From NCBI GenBank assembly GCA_036873755.1, contig JAVTVY010018702.1, forward strand, positions 1-64,000: a stretch of DNA of 64,000 nt, given 5' to 3'. The notes beneath the pieces were generated by a model. That model saw nothing but the letters and a program-made list of their open reading frames with translations, was not told the DNA's origin and made no database searches. Source of the stretch: Hanleya hanleyi (lineage: Eukaryota; Mollusca; Polyplacophora; Lepidopleurida; Hanleyidae). The first letter of the stretch is position 1. Every line of letters starts with the position of its first letter. Below are positions 45,295 through 54,084 of this stretch, piece after piece. Made by a program: the position numbers and the translations under genes.

Positions 45295-46445
45295 CGTTTC
45301 ATGTCACGGGCAGAGACCCAAGAATTAAACGAACTGGGCCAACCTTGCCATTTGACGAAATGATAGGGGATGCCACGTCGACGTTCCGTTTTCAAAATCT
45401 CCTCCACCGTGTAGTAGTCTTTCTGTGGTTTTACGACCGGTTGTAATTCTGCCTCGTAAAACGTGCCTTGCAGTGTTTCTCCTTGTAGATCTTCCAGTCG
45501 ATGGACGTGTGGGGTTCGGGGACTATGGCGAGGAATGACAAAATGCTCATCACTCCAGTTGGGCAAGTAACTTTTCTCATATTGCCCTTTGACTTTACTG
45601 ATCCGTATCACATCTCCGCGTTTGTAACGGGGTGAAGACCCTTCTTCAGGAGGTGAGTAGAGCGTACGGCGCACTTGATGTTCGTTGCGTTCCGTCACAT
45701 CGATGGGCGCCCGTTGGATACTGCGATGATAGGCTCGATTGTTCCCTCGAACCAGTTGAGGTAGCACATCGATGTACCGTCGGGTGTTTTTGGCTGTAAA
45801 ATACTTGTACATCCGACCTTTCAAGGTCCGATTGAACCGTTCCACCACAGAGGCTTTGGTTTCGTTGTACGTATGGAAGAAAAACACCTTCTGTTTCTTG
45901 AGAAAGGCTTGAAAGTGTCGATTGAGAAATTCTGTGCCTTCATCTGTTTGCAAATAGAGAGGTTTGCGACCTGTCTTAAAAATCTGCCGGAACGCCTGTA
46001 CAAGATTCTCCCCTGTTTTGGTCCGGATGGGTACCACCCATGCGACCTTGGATAAAATATCGATACAGGTCAACATGTACCGATGTCCATCATTGTGGGT
46101 AGCAAATCGACTCATATCGACCAAATCTGCCTGCCATTGTGCATCTATGCCTCCTACGATGACTCGGTTACGGCGAAAATGCCGTCTGGCTGCTCGATGT
46201 AAGCTATAAGTGTCTTGGGTTTTTAACCATTCGCGAACTTCAGCTCGACTAATGCCTTGGGACTGCGCAGCTCGAGCGAGCGCTCCCACAGCTCTATAAG
46301 CGGCTGGACTGTCTGGACTGTAATACAATTCCGTTAACACCGTATCCACATGTGTTGTACCCTTATCCTTTCGGGTCTCCCTACGGGTCGCCGTAGGGGT
46401 TTCCCTACGGGTCTCCCGCCGGGTGTCCCACCGGGTTCGCTTCAT
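45288..46445 (-). CDS. INT: Polinton integrase (retroviral type, rve fold) with C-terminal chromodomain
   Basis: Intact 385-residue frame. An Arg/Thr-rich N-terminus precedes a helical region, then the rve catalytic core with Asp107 (QADLVDM), Asp168 (LQTDEGTEF) and Glu202 (ASVVERFNRTLKG), a DD33E spacing. An SH3-like region (YKRGDVIRI, about 290) and a chromodomain (YTVEEILK..YHFVKWQGWP, about 343-385) complete the protein. It inserts Polinton DNA with short target duplications; the chromodomain may bias insertion to marked chromatin. It is the longest undamaged gene of the element. A TATA box lies about 30 bp upstream. Confidence 0.95.
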   Translation of the reverse strand: MKRTRWDTRRETRRETPTATRRETRKDKGTTHVDTVLTELYYSPDSPAAYRAVGALARAAQSQGISRAEVREWLKTQDTYSLHRAARRHFRRNRVIVGGIDAQWQADLVDMSRFATHNDGHRYMLTCIDILSKVAWVVPIRTKTGENLVQAFRQIFKTGRKPLYLQTDEGTEFLNRHFQAFLKKQKVFFFHTYNETKASVVERFNRTLKGRMYKYFTAKNTRRYIDVLPQLVRGNNRAYHRSIQRAPIDVTERNEHQVRRTLYSPPEEGSSPRYKRGDVIRISKVKGQYEKSYLPNWSDEHFVIPRHSPRTPHVHRLEDLQGETLQGTFYEAELQPVVKPQKDYYTVEEILKTERRRGIPYHFVKWQGWPSSFNSWVSARDMKRI

Positions 46446-46460
46446 GATGCGACTGACGCT

Positions 46461-47159
46461 CTAGACTGTGTGGCCCTTATATAGTACCTCATCGACAATG
46501 GGGACTACTTGTTCCAAAACCGTCCATAGATCGGGGTCCAGGGTAAAACCACCGTCGTTCAGACAGAGAAGTCGAGCGAAAAAGGAACCACGGAAAATGT
46601 AAACGTCGTCACACAGGTGAATGCTATCGCCGTCCAGGTCACCCAACAACACCCGTTTCAAAGTAGTCCATCCTTCCGGTGACAAAGAGACGTGCGCTTT
46701 GGGTTCAGGCGTACACCAACACCTAAGTCCGCTATCGATGAGGTCCACTCGTTTGGAGTACAACAATAGGGTGCAGCCAGGTGTAAGCCTCCGGGTAGCC
46801 ACAGTCCCTTCTTTCACCTCGGGATGCAGTAAGTCATCCACCTCGGGGAGTACATCTTTCAGTGCCATCCATAAGGGTGGACAGAGTGTGATATGGGTAC
46901 CTCCACACTGTTCCAACCGGGGAAAAAGGGAATCCTCTCCAGCAGTGCGTATGTGCACACCGACTTCCACGTGCATGAAATCCCTTTCGGGCTCTTTTCC
47001 CTGTAACAACCGTGTCAATAGAGTCCAGCCTGATAGCGATAACAAAATCTTCACCTTCTGCGGTGCGTCTTGGACCAGCTCCAGGTGATCGTCATTGACG
47101 ATGAGGTAGACGTCGGACGTCAGTTGGAATAACGCAAGCTCTGTTGCGTTCGCTGCCAT
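46461..47159 (-). CDS. Polinton protein with duplicated PC4-like modules
   Basis: Intact 232-residue frame. The motif 'strand, x-L-x-x-x-x-W-x-x-L, then an acidic helix' occurs four times: LLSLSGWTLLTRLL, ITLCPPLWMALKDVLPEVD, VSLSPEGWTTLKRVLL and FTLDPDLWTVLEQVVPIVD. Together with VGVHIRT before the second, this resembles the PC4/p15 fold (IR..PT..GxxLxxxxWxxLxxxxxxID), a single-strand DNA-binding transcription cofactor. I read it as two tandem, divergent PC4 domains, each dimer-like in itself. Residue matches are weak, so a different repeated fold is possible. On the - strand two TATA-like boxes lie upstream (about 47197 and 47309). Confidence 0.5.
   Translation of the reverse strand: MAANATELALFQLTSDVYLIVNDDHLELVQDAPQKVKILLSLSGWTLLTRLLQGKEPERDFMHVEVGVHIRTAGEDSLFPRLEQCGGTHITLCPPLWMALKDVLPEVDDLLHPEVKEGTVATRRLTPGCTLLLYSKRVDLIDSGLRCWCTPEPKAHVSLSPEGWTTLKRVLLGDLDGDSIHLCDDVYIFRGSFFARLLCLNDGGFTLDPDLWTVLEQVVPIVDEVLYKGHTV
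46474..46484 (-). promoter_or_regulatory. TATA box of the integrase gene
   Basis: On the - strand ACTATATAAGG stands about 30 bp upstream of the 46445 ATG and lies within the last codons of the upstream PC4-like gene. Confidence 0.6.
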
Positions 47160-47929
47160 GGTGGTGAATGAAAAGAAACAGCTAGGGAGGTATGTCTATA
47201 TAGAGTAGTAAACGTTAAGGGAAAATAGGTCTCGAAATGCACTTGTACACGAGTCAATAGTTGCTGTGCATTGCCCCGCAAGGTCAATAGGGCTCGAAAT
47301 GCGCTTTTATACTACTCCATGTGAAGACGAATAGTCCTCCTGGTATAATTGGCCTAGTCCGTGTCCGTTATAGCTTTTTTCGTTCACCTTCGTGAAAGTC
47401 CGTGATCATTCGGTGTTGTAATGTTATTGGGTTAGGAATTCATTTAACCTAGGATTTTTGCTAGTCGCACCTTGGTCCAAAAAAGGGATTCTGGCGTTCA
47501 CCCAGCCAGACTGTAGCCAACCCTTTGGACCAATGAATGTCCATTATTTCAACCCATGGCTAAGCCTGAACAAGAGCCAATGAGTGGGCTAAGCCGGTCT
47601 TAGACAGCCAATCGATATCATCCAGGGTTATTGTATGGGACTTCAATTTAACCTAGGAAATTTCTATTGAAAGCTTGGAAGGATTCTAGGGTAATGGTGG
47701 GCGGGTACAACTACTGCATTTGGACCAATGAATATCCATTATTTCAAGCAATAGATTTGCCCGAAGAAGAGCCAATCGATGAGGTTCGCGCCTTTTAGGC
47801 AGCCATTGGATATCCATCACATTCAGCATATCAACCCCGAGCGAAGCGGAAAAGGTGCATTCAATCACAATTGTTCAACCCGTAAAGACCGTATTATCAC
47901 CAGCAAGAAGAATAAGCGGAGTTGCAAAG
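47160..47929. other. Intergenic region with - strand TATA boxes and a duplicated segment
   Basis: On the - strand CTATATAGA (about 47195-47203) and GTATAAAAG (about 47305-47313) could drive the PC4-like gene. 'ggtctcgaaatgc' recurs at 47229 and 47291. 'gaccaatgaat.tccattatttcaa' occurs at 47528-47552 and 47724-47748, each followed by 'gagccaat' and 'ggcagccat', a ~196-bp direct duplication with divergence. Similar 'agccaatc' words could be promoter elements for the small + gene downstream. Confidence 0.5.
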
Positions 47930-48333
47930 ATGTCGACGGGCGGGGGAAAGATAGCGGCAAAGGCCAAAGTTGAAAGAAAAGAGAGAAGAGAATTAGCGAG
48001 AGCTATTAAAGCCTTCTGGATGGATGAGATAAAGAACTGGACAAGGAACAACACCAATATGACGCCGCTAGCCTGGTCGGATTTACACCACCTGGCGAAG
48101 ACTGATTGGCCGCCTTAGAGGATGTGCTACAACAGCCCCAACCAGTCGTCCCCGAGTTTATAGACGTGGACGCCCTGGAGGAAGAACGCCAGGCAGCTAC
48201 CTCCCAACAACAACAACAGCCCGGGGGCAGATAGGCAAGCCCCCCCCTCCAGAGACAACTGGATAAAAAAACGTTCCAACTACCCTTTCAGGGCCAACCA
48301 GTCCTTCGAAAGGGGACTTTTTAATCTGGCACA
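47930..48333 (+). pseudogene. Small charged Polinton protein, probably frameshifted
   Basis: The ATG at 47930 opens a 62-residue Lys/Arg-rich frame (KIAAKAKVERKERRELARAI, AFWMDEIKNWTRNN). After its stop another frame continues EDVLQQPQPVVPEFIDVDAL and a Gln run. About 100 bp on, a third short stretch ends FERGLF-stop within 'cagggccaacc..cgaaaggggactttt', which matches the 3' end of the + gene at 50605-50965. So this may be a degraded relative. No domain recognised. Confidence 0.4.
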
Positions 48334-48840
48334 TTTCAATTTAACATCAGACTCACCATGTCAATCTCCTCTCCTCTATGCTTACCAATCTCCACCTCCT
48401 CACTCAAAAAAATTTTACCCTAAAGGCCCTTTTCAGGGCCAACCCAACCCTTCTGCTGTCCGCCATATTCGATGATAATTGCCAATCTCCAGCACCTCAC
48501 AAAATACACATTCAAATTGAGTGCATTCTATGACAATCCCAACACTTCATACCCTTCAAAGTGTACCATGACCCATGTGCTACCGTTACGACCGTGTGGG
48601 CGTTTACACTCGGCTTTTTCCAGGACTACTCGGTGTATCTATTAGACTAGTATATTACTGTGTAACTTATACATTCATACTAATAGTGGGTGGATGGTAG
48701 TGTGAGTAGGAAGTTCCCATTGACTAGGTGTTATTTACCTAGGTGTATGCAAGGTGTAGGAGCTTGTGCTTTTTAGTTATAAAGCTCCTCTTTCGGGAGG
48801 TATTGGGTGGCCCTGATAAGGACCGTATGAGTTGTAATGA
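48334..48840. other. No gene recognised
   Basis: C-rich - to AT-rich spacer. 'cagggccaacc' recurs at 48434. No supportable ORF. Confidence 0.45.
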
Positions 48841-49380
48841 TTACAACGATTGGAGTAGTTGTCTCTTGGCGCATAGGGGACATCTCAGCGGGACGAGTGC
48901 ACACGGGACGGGTATGCAACATGGTGGACTTGCTCTCCCTGCAAGTTTGGTGATACAGCAGGCACATAACGCTTGGTGTCCACAGGGGAAAAAGGTGAAT
49001 TTGCCGTAGTGGGTAAAACATTTGACACATGGTAATTGCTTTACCACCCCCAGTGTTGTGTCCCTCTGCAGCCTTGTTATTTCCGTGCAGTGGTCGTCAA
49101 GATATTGCTGCTGTTGCTCCTGCTGCGGCACTTTCGTCAAATGACCCTCTACCGTCTGTTCTTTGTCTTATTTTACTTCTTCTTCTCTCAACAGATTGTC
49201 TATAATCTCCTCCAGCCAACCCTCGTTGGTACTATTGTCTTGTGTAGTCACTTGGATGTCGATGAATTCACCTGTTGTGTCGTCAAGATATTGCTGGTGT
49301 TGTTGCGAAACTTCGATATCGATCAATTCACCCGTTGCTTCGTCAAGATATTGCATGTTGCTTCGTCTAGCATCAGTCAT
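48841..49380 (-). pseudogene. RING-finger protein gene with one in-frame stop
   Basis: The ATG at 49380 (TDARRSNMQYLDEATGE) sits at the same place relative to the central inverted repeat as the ATG of the divergent + gene, so I choose it over the longer frame to 49515. Two QYLDxxTGExIDI repeats follow, then a Gln-rich linker and a C-terminal RING: CVKC, FFPCGHQALCACC and RCPLC. This is a C3HC4-type arrangement like the C-terminal RING of inhibitor-of-apoptosis proteins, a ubiquitin-ligase module. A TAA near 49168-49170 interrupts the frame between the repeats and the Gln linker. No BIR domain is visible. Confidence 0.75.
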
Positions 49381-49384
49381 GAAG

Positions 49385-50600
49385 TGGTTGGCATGAATGT
49401 GTGTAGCAGACGACCGACAGCCCGCTTTTTTATTCTCTACCGTAAAAAACCCGGCTGAGGGCGCGCGGACGTCAGCGAAATCTGTCTGGACATCATGGCC
49501 AGAAAGAAAAGACAAAATGATATGTGCTTTCTACAAGATTTGGAAGCGGGCTAAATTTTTAATAAACACGAGTTGAGATCTAAAACACTTTAAATTTATA
49601 CCTTGGCATGTTATCGTGTAACCCTGAAAATTTCATAGAGCTAACGGCTGCATAAATATATATATTTTTTCATTTTCCACGTTTCAAAAGCCCAATTTCA
49701 CCTGCACGACTGTGTTAAAAGTACGGTAAACTTGAAATAAATGGACTTACTGCTCTTAAAACACTTTAGGTGTCGCCCCTTACGACGTTAGTGTGTCATT
49801 GTAAAAAAATTCATAAAGTTTATAGACGAAGAAATGTGATTTTTTTTATTTCCAACACTCTAGTGTGAAAACAACCATTGACACCTATAGCTGTATTTGG
49901 TGCCGTACTCTAAACAGTTCCCATCACGCAGCGAACACTACACTGCATGTACAAGGTCCCGTGTGTACACGGATGTAAACAAGTCCCCGGATGAATGAAT
50001 AGATACATGCATTCCTATCATTCAAAATAATCGGTACATGTAGTGTTCACGTGATCGCTGCGCGATGGAAACTGTTTAGAGTATGGGACCGAATGCAGCT
50101 ATGGGTGTCAATGGTTGTTTTCACACTAGAGGGCTGGAAACAAAAAATTCACATTTCTCCATCTATAAACTTCCAGAATTTTTTTAGAATGACACACTAA
50201 CGTCGTAAGGGAGACACCTAAAGTGTTTTAAGAGCCGTAAGTCCATTTACTTCAAGTTTACCGTACTTTTAACACAGTCGTACAGGTGAAATTGGGCCTT
50301 TGAAACGTGGAAAATGAAGAAAAAATATATTTATGCAGCCGTTAGCTCTATGAAATTTTCAGGGTTACACGATAACATGCCAAGGTATAAATTTAAAGTT
50401 GTTTTAGATCTCAACTCGTGTTTATTAAAAATTTAGCCCGCTTCCAAATCTTGCAGAAAGCACAGATCATTTTGTCTTTCTTTCTGGCCATGATGTCTAG
50501 ACAGATTTCGCTGACGTCCGCGCGCCCTCAGCCGGGTTCTCTACGGTCGAGAATAAAAAGCGGGCTGTCGGTCGTCTGCTACACATATTCATGCCAACCA
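49385..50600. repeat. Central inverted repeat, ~570-bp arms, carrying divergent promoters
   Basis: 49385-49960 matches the reverse complement of 50035-50600: 'ataacatgccaaggtataaa', 'ttaaaacactttaggtgtc', 'ctctagtgtgaaaacaacca' and 'gcgaacactacactgcatgt' all recur. Arms are about 90% identical. Each arm ends in 'gaataaaaagcgggctgtcg' (TATA-like AATAAAAAG) and 'cattcatgccaaccac', leading to an ATG on either side (49380, - and 50605, +). The 70-bp centre contains 'ccccggatgaatgaatagat' and 'catgcattcctatcattcaa', which also occur in the outer TIR copies. No ORF fills the arms. Confidence 0.9.
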
Positions 50601-50604
50601 CATC

Positions 50605-50965
50605 ATGGCTGCTAGACGTGCACTGTTCGACGCAATGAACACGACTGATGAAGCTTTGGCGAGGGAACTAAGCCATAACGCTACACAGGATGAAGCTGTG
50701 AGGGACCAAGCCCTGGCGCAGGGACTACAAGATGCTAGACTAATGCCCCCGATCAATCGAGTACTCACTCGGGACGGAGAATTGAGGGAACTGGCCAGAT
50801 ATAGAGATAGCCGACACTCTGGATGCGGACGACGATGATATTACAGACATAGATGAAGACGAAGAAGATGTACAGACGCCACATCGTCCACAAATAGGGT
50901 GGTTAAACACACGCAGCATGGCTCCACCAGGGCCAACCCATACTCTCGAAAGAGGAACTTTCTAA
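50605..50965 (+). pseudogene. Small acidic Polinton protein, frameshifted
   Basis: The ATG at 50605 directly follows the right arm of the central inverted repeat. Its frame begins MAARRALFDAMNTTDEALAR and EAVRDQALAQGLQDARLM, a helical region. Near 50805 reading shifts to an Asp/Glu-rich stretch (DADDDDITDIDEDEEDV) and ends LERGTF-stop near 50965. No domain recognised. The first residues resemble the start of the RING protein (M-x-A-R-R), perhaps because both starts arose with the duplicated promoter. Confidence 0.5.
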
Positions 50966-51109
50966 CCAAAAAGCACAACTCCCACACCTTCCCCTGCATA
51001 GAGTGAACACTGACACACATTAGTTGAATTTCTAATATTTATTAACAGTAGAATGAACATAAGATTTTCACCGGCTCTTTGCGTTAATTTTTTTAATAGC
51101 GTTATACGG

Positions 51110-51280
51110 TGTCACCATGATGGTAGAATGAACATAGAATGAACATAGAATGAACATAGAATGTAGGAATACGGTAATGTCTGAATGTTCAATATTTAGT
51201 CAACAAGACTTGTTTGAAATCATGTCTTTCTTGCCAGGTCTGAATGTTCAATATTTAGCCAACAAGACTTGTTTGAACGC
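51110..51280. repeat. Two small duplications
   Basis: 'agaatgaacat' recurs four times at 51125-51165. 'tctgaatgttcaatatttag' with 'caacaagacttgtttgaa' occurs at 51180 and 51239, the second copy containing the CARD-gene stop region. An AATAAA-type poly(A) signal on the - strand lies near 51038. Confidence 0.8.
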
Positions 51281-52446
51281 TTCCGTGTCTTTTTGCCCCT
51301 CGTGCACGAATAGGAAGGTCGCAATCTGCTCACGGGGAATTCTCGGTGGACAGGCCGCTTCCAATGCCTCCGCGATTTCCGTCTCGTTGATGTTGTGTAA
51401 CGCCTGAGTCATCAGCGCGTCTGACGGTGCCGCCAAAGGATGCGGGCCATCCAGACACGTATGCATGTCTAACGATCCGACACAGCGTGCACATTGTTGG
51501 ATACGCTCGCCTTCAATGCGAGGTTTAAGATGATTCAGGAAGGTTTCAATGTACTTTTTGTAGATATACTCAGACAGCTGGTCATGCAGAGCTTCAGAAA
51601 TTTCGTGTGCGAGGTGCTGAAGCTTCCGCCACGCAGGTATTTGCAGGATGACTCCCTTGGGTAAGGGAATACGCGTAGTATCTTTCTTCAACTTCCATTT
51701 ACGAATATGTACCAGCAGCATGTCGTTGAACATAGAACAGGTGAGGAAGACATCGTCTCCACAACAAAATTCATGTTCGATGTGGTTCTCAATAACCGCC
51801 TCGACGACTTGACTTTGTATCTCTGTACTCTTTTCCATTGCTCAAGCGTCAAGGCAATATGCTTAGGTGGTTTATCGTCCCAGGCTGATGCATTAAAGTG
51901 CACTTGCTCATATTTCACGGTTACAGTTAAATAGGGCGTGAGCTCCCAACTGGTGATCTTGGTAGCCTGGTAGGCCTGCTGGATGATGTCATTCATCTGC
52001 TCCACAGACATAGGGAGTAGCATCTCTTCCTCCGCTTGCTGAGGCTCTTGCTGAGGCATTATTAAAGGTGTTAGTTGGGGACGTTTGGCTGGTGGATAGG
52101 ACTCTTCCGGGTCTTCCTGGGCACGTTTGCTACCTGTACTCTCTTCGGGGATGTCTATGAGTAAGGTGTGTTCCTCGGGTTGAAGTTGAGAGGCTATTCC
52201 CGCATTCCCCGTCTCTCTCAGCGCCTCCAAGAAGGCCTGAAATGCTAAAGGACCTCGGCGTGGTAGAGTGTCCATGAGGACTCTGTTTCGTGCCGTATTG
52301 GTATTCTGTGCCATGATGTCTTCTTCCATGTATGTAATGATTACGTTTCTCACCAGAAGGAGATCACATAGTTCGGCCACACTCATCATCTCACTAATGA
52401 TCTGGACACGGTGCTGCATCAGCTTAGCTCGGTCAGATGAGTCCAT
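51248..52446 (-). pseudogene. CARD domain fused to PC4-like modules, one frameshift
   Basis: The first frame (52446-51688) opens with a full CARD: HRVQIISEMMSVAELCDLLL, the NVIITYMEEDI helix, and LPRRGPLAFQAFLEALRETG (about residues 1-90). CARDs are death-fold adaptors of caspase and RIG-I/MAVS-type pathways in animals. A Pro/Gln/Glu-rich linker with a KRAQ..PPAKRPQ nuclear-signal-like stretch follows, then a PC4-like half (LTVTVKYEQVHFN, HIALTLEQWKRV). Near 51830 reading shifts to the frame ending at 51248, giving a second PC4-like unit: VFLTCSMFNDMLLVHIRKWK, PKGVILQIPAWRKLQHL. The C-terminal ~120 residues hold a CARC..MHTC Cys cluster and are unrecognised. It starts exactly at the end of the right TIR leader. 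CARD call is strong, PC4 moderate. Confidence 0.82.
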
Positions 52447-52449
52447 GGC

Positions 52450-53080
52450 TGTTGGCTCAGGTAGGTGCTGTTCAGGCAGGTCTTGAGTAGGCTGGTCACT
52501 CCTCAGGTAGGCTCAGGCTGGCTCAGGGTGGTCAGGTAGCTCCGGTCAAGTAGGCAGGCCAATAAATGAAGCCATACCATGAAAATCCCCACTTTTATAC
52601 ACCACCCTGACAGACCCCGGATGTACAAGAACCCGGATGTACAAGAACCCGTATGTAATGCTACACACTACAGGTATTGCTGGAGGACCCGGATATAGGT
52701 CAATCCTAAAATACCCGGTTGTAAACCCCGGATGAACAGGTCAGTACATGCATTCCTATCATTCAATATGACCTTGAACTATCACGTGATCTCCCCATGG
52801 TGGAAAAACCCCAAATTCAAGTCAGTACATGCATCCTATAAATGGTATTGCTAGAGGACCCGGATATAGGTCAATCCTAAACCACCCGGCTGTTCCCATC
52901 AATGTGTGAACCCGTGTGAACCCGTACGGAACACACAGCTAAAGGACCCGGATATAAGTCCCCGGATGTAAACTCCGGATGAACAGGTCAGTACATGCAT
53001 TCCTATCATTCAATATGACCTTGAACTATCACGTGGTCTCCCCGTGATGAAAAACACCAAATACAAGTCAGTACATGCAT
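52450..53080 (-). repeat. Polinton right terminal inverted repeat with promoter and leader
   Basis: 52450-52985 mirrors 36493-36960, including the leader words 'gcctacctgaggagtgacc', the TATA region, 'ttgtacatccgggttc' repeats and the ~115-bp unit. The segment 'atgaacaggtcagtacatgc' plus 'cctatcattcaatatgacct' and 'tgaactatcacgtg' occurs twice (52732-52800 and 52975-53035), so the right end has an internal duplication. Homology stops near 53080, where DIRS-type sequence begins. I could not fix the outer end to the base or find a 5-6 bp target duplication. Confidence 0.8.
52592..52600 (-). promoter_or_regulatory. TATA box in the right TIR
   Basis: GTATAAAAG on the - strand within 'ccccacttttatacaccacc', mirror image of 36799-36807, about 150 bp upstream of the CARD-gene ATG. 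Confidence 0.8.
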
Positions 53081-53500
53081 AGGTCACGCTCGATTCACGC
53101 AGACCGGAAATGACGTCATACACATCTCACCGCGGAATAATACACGACGAGGTCAAAATACTCGCTTCTGATTGGCTGACGCAAAGGTCAAAGGGAGTCT
53201 ATATGCTTGCTGTATACTACTAGTGTGCTTGACAGATTGGGAGACTACGTCAGACATCGTTAGTCTAGAATGTAGCTTTAGTACAAAAAAGTCTAGGATA
53301 CGTCTATAATATCTTGGATTTACTTGTTTACAGTCTTTTCTAATGCAGGTCTTGCTTTCAAGACTGCAATAGGAGGCACGCCACCTAGCGGACGATCAAC
53401 GAGAGATAATTTTATTGCAGGGATCTCCAAATAGTAGGAATATGGCATACATTGATAGCAGGTGAAGATTTGAGAAATATAGATTATTGTGAGGAGCTTG
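53081..53500 (-). repeat. Other end of the DIRS-like element
   Basis: 53375-53490 ('ggcacgccacctagcggacg', 'ataggaatatggcat'-like, 'cattgatagcaggtgaagat', 'tttgaga') is an inverted copy of 31130-31345. This places the two DIRS termini on opposite sides of the Polinton. The 300 bp before it would be DIRS 5' sequence; no coding motif was recognised there. Confidence 0.7.
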
Positions 53501-53664
53501 AAGCTTGACGCGATTGATCGACTCAGTGGATTTGGCCTTTGTCACAATTCAATTTAGAGGGTAGTGGACACAAACCAGATGAGCTTCTTTCTAGACCTGA
53601 GAGATCGGCGACATTTAGGTCTAATTTTAATCGGCAGGTAGGTAAACTTATGAATCACAATATG

Positions 53665-54075
53665 ACACACGCACTTAAGTATGCTCGTGAACACCGGTAT
53701 GATAAGGTTGGTTGGTTGTTTGAAATTTAACGTCGCACCTAACCTTATTGGTCACACGGCGACGATGACCCAAACAAACATACCCAAGCAAAACCCTAAC
53801 CCTAACAAAAACCTAACCAAAACTACAAAAAAAAATGAATTTCGAATTTTGAAAATTAGGCACTACACTGGTGATCACAATGGATCGTCAGAGAGCCTAA
53901 TTTGTTTGGCACTTTAATCTACCTCCTGTGCCAGGCAAACATGGTATGGTAAACCATGCTGCCCTAAGCTGGAGGGCCCGGTATGATAACCCTCTACTGT
54001 AAGCATACCGTCGATACACCCTCTAAAGTATGGCCATAAACACCAGAAGCGCACATCCTCTCAAGTATTCCCGTT
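53665..54075. repeat. Minisatellite, right part
   Basis: 'aagtatgctcgtgaacaccgg', 'gatacaccctctaaagtat' and 'cctctcaagtattcccgtta' match the array at 30380-30830. A 'ccctaaccctaac' stretch at 53790-53830 lies inside, interrupted and too short to be telomeric. Confidence 0.75.
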
Positions 54076-54084
54076 AACAGGGTG

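Noticed and set aside
46621..47088. 155-codon + ORF
   Set aside because: Antisense shadow of the intact PC4-like frame.
49036..49458. 140-codon + ORF
   Set aside because: Antisense to the RING gene and its promoter arm, with a Leu/Val-rich shadow composition.
53785..53830. Telomere-like ccctaaccctaac
   Set aside because: Only about two perfect units in an A-rich stretch, embedded in an interstitial minisatellite.
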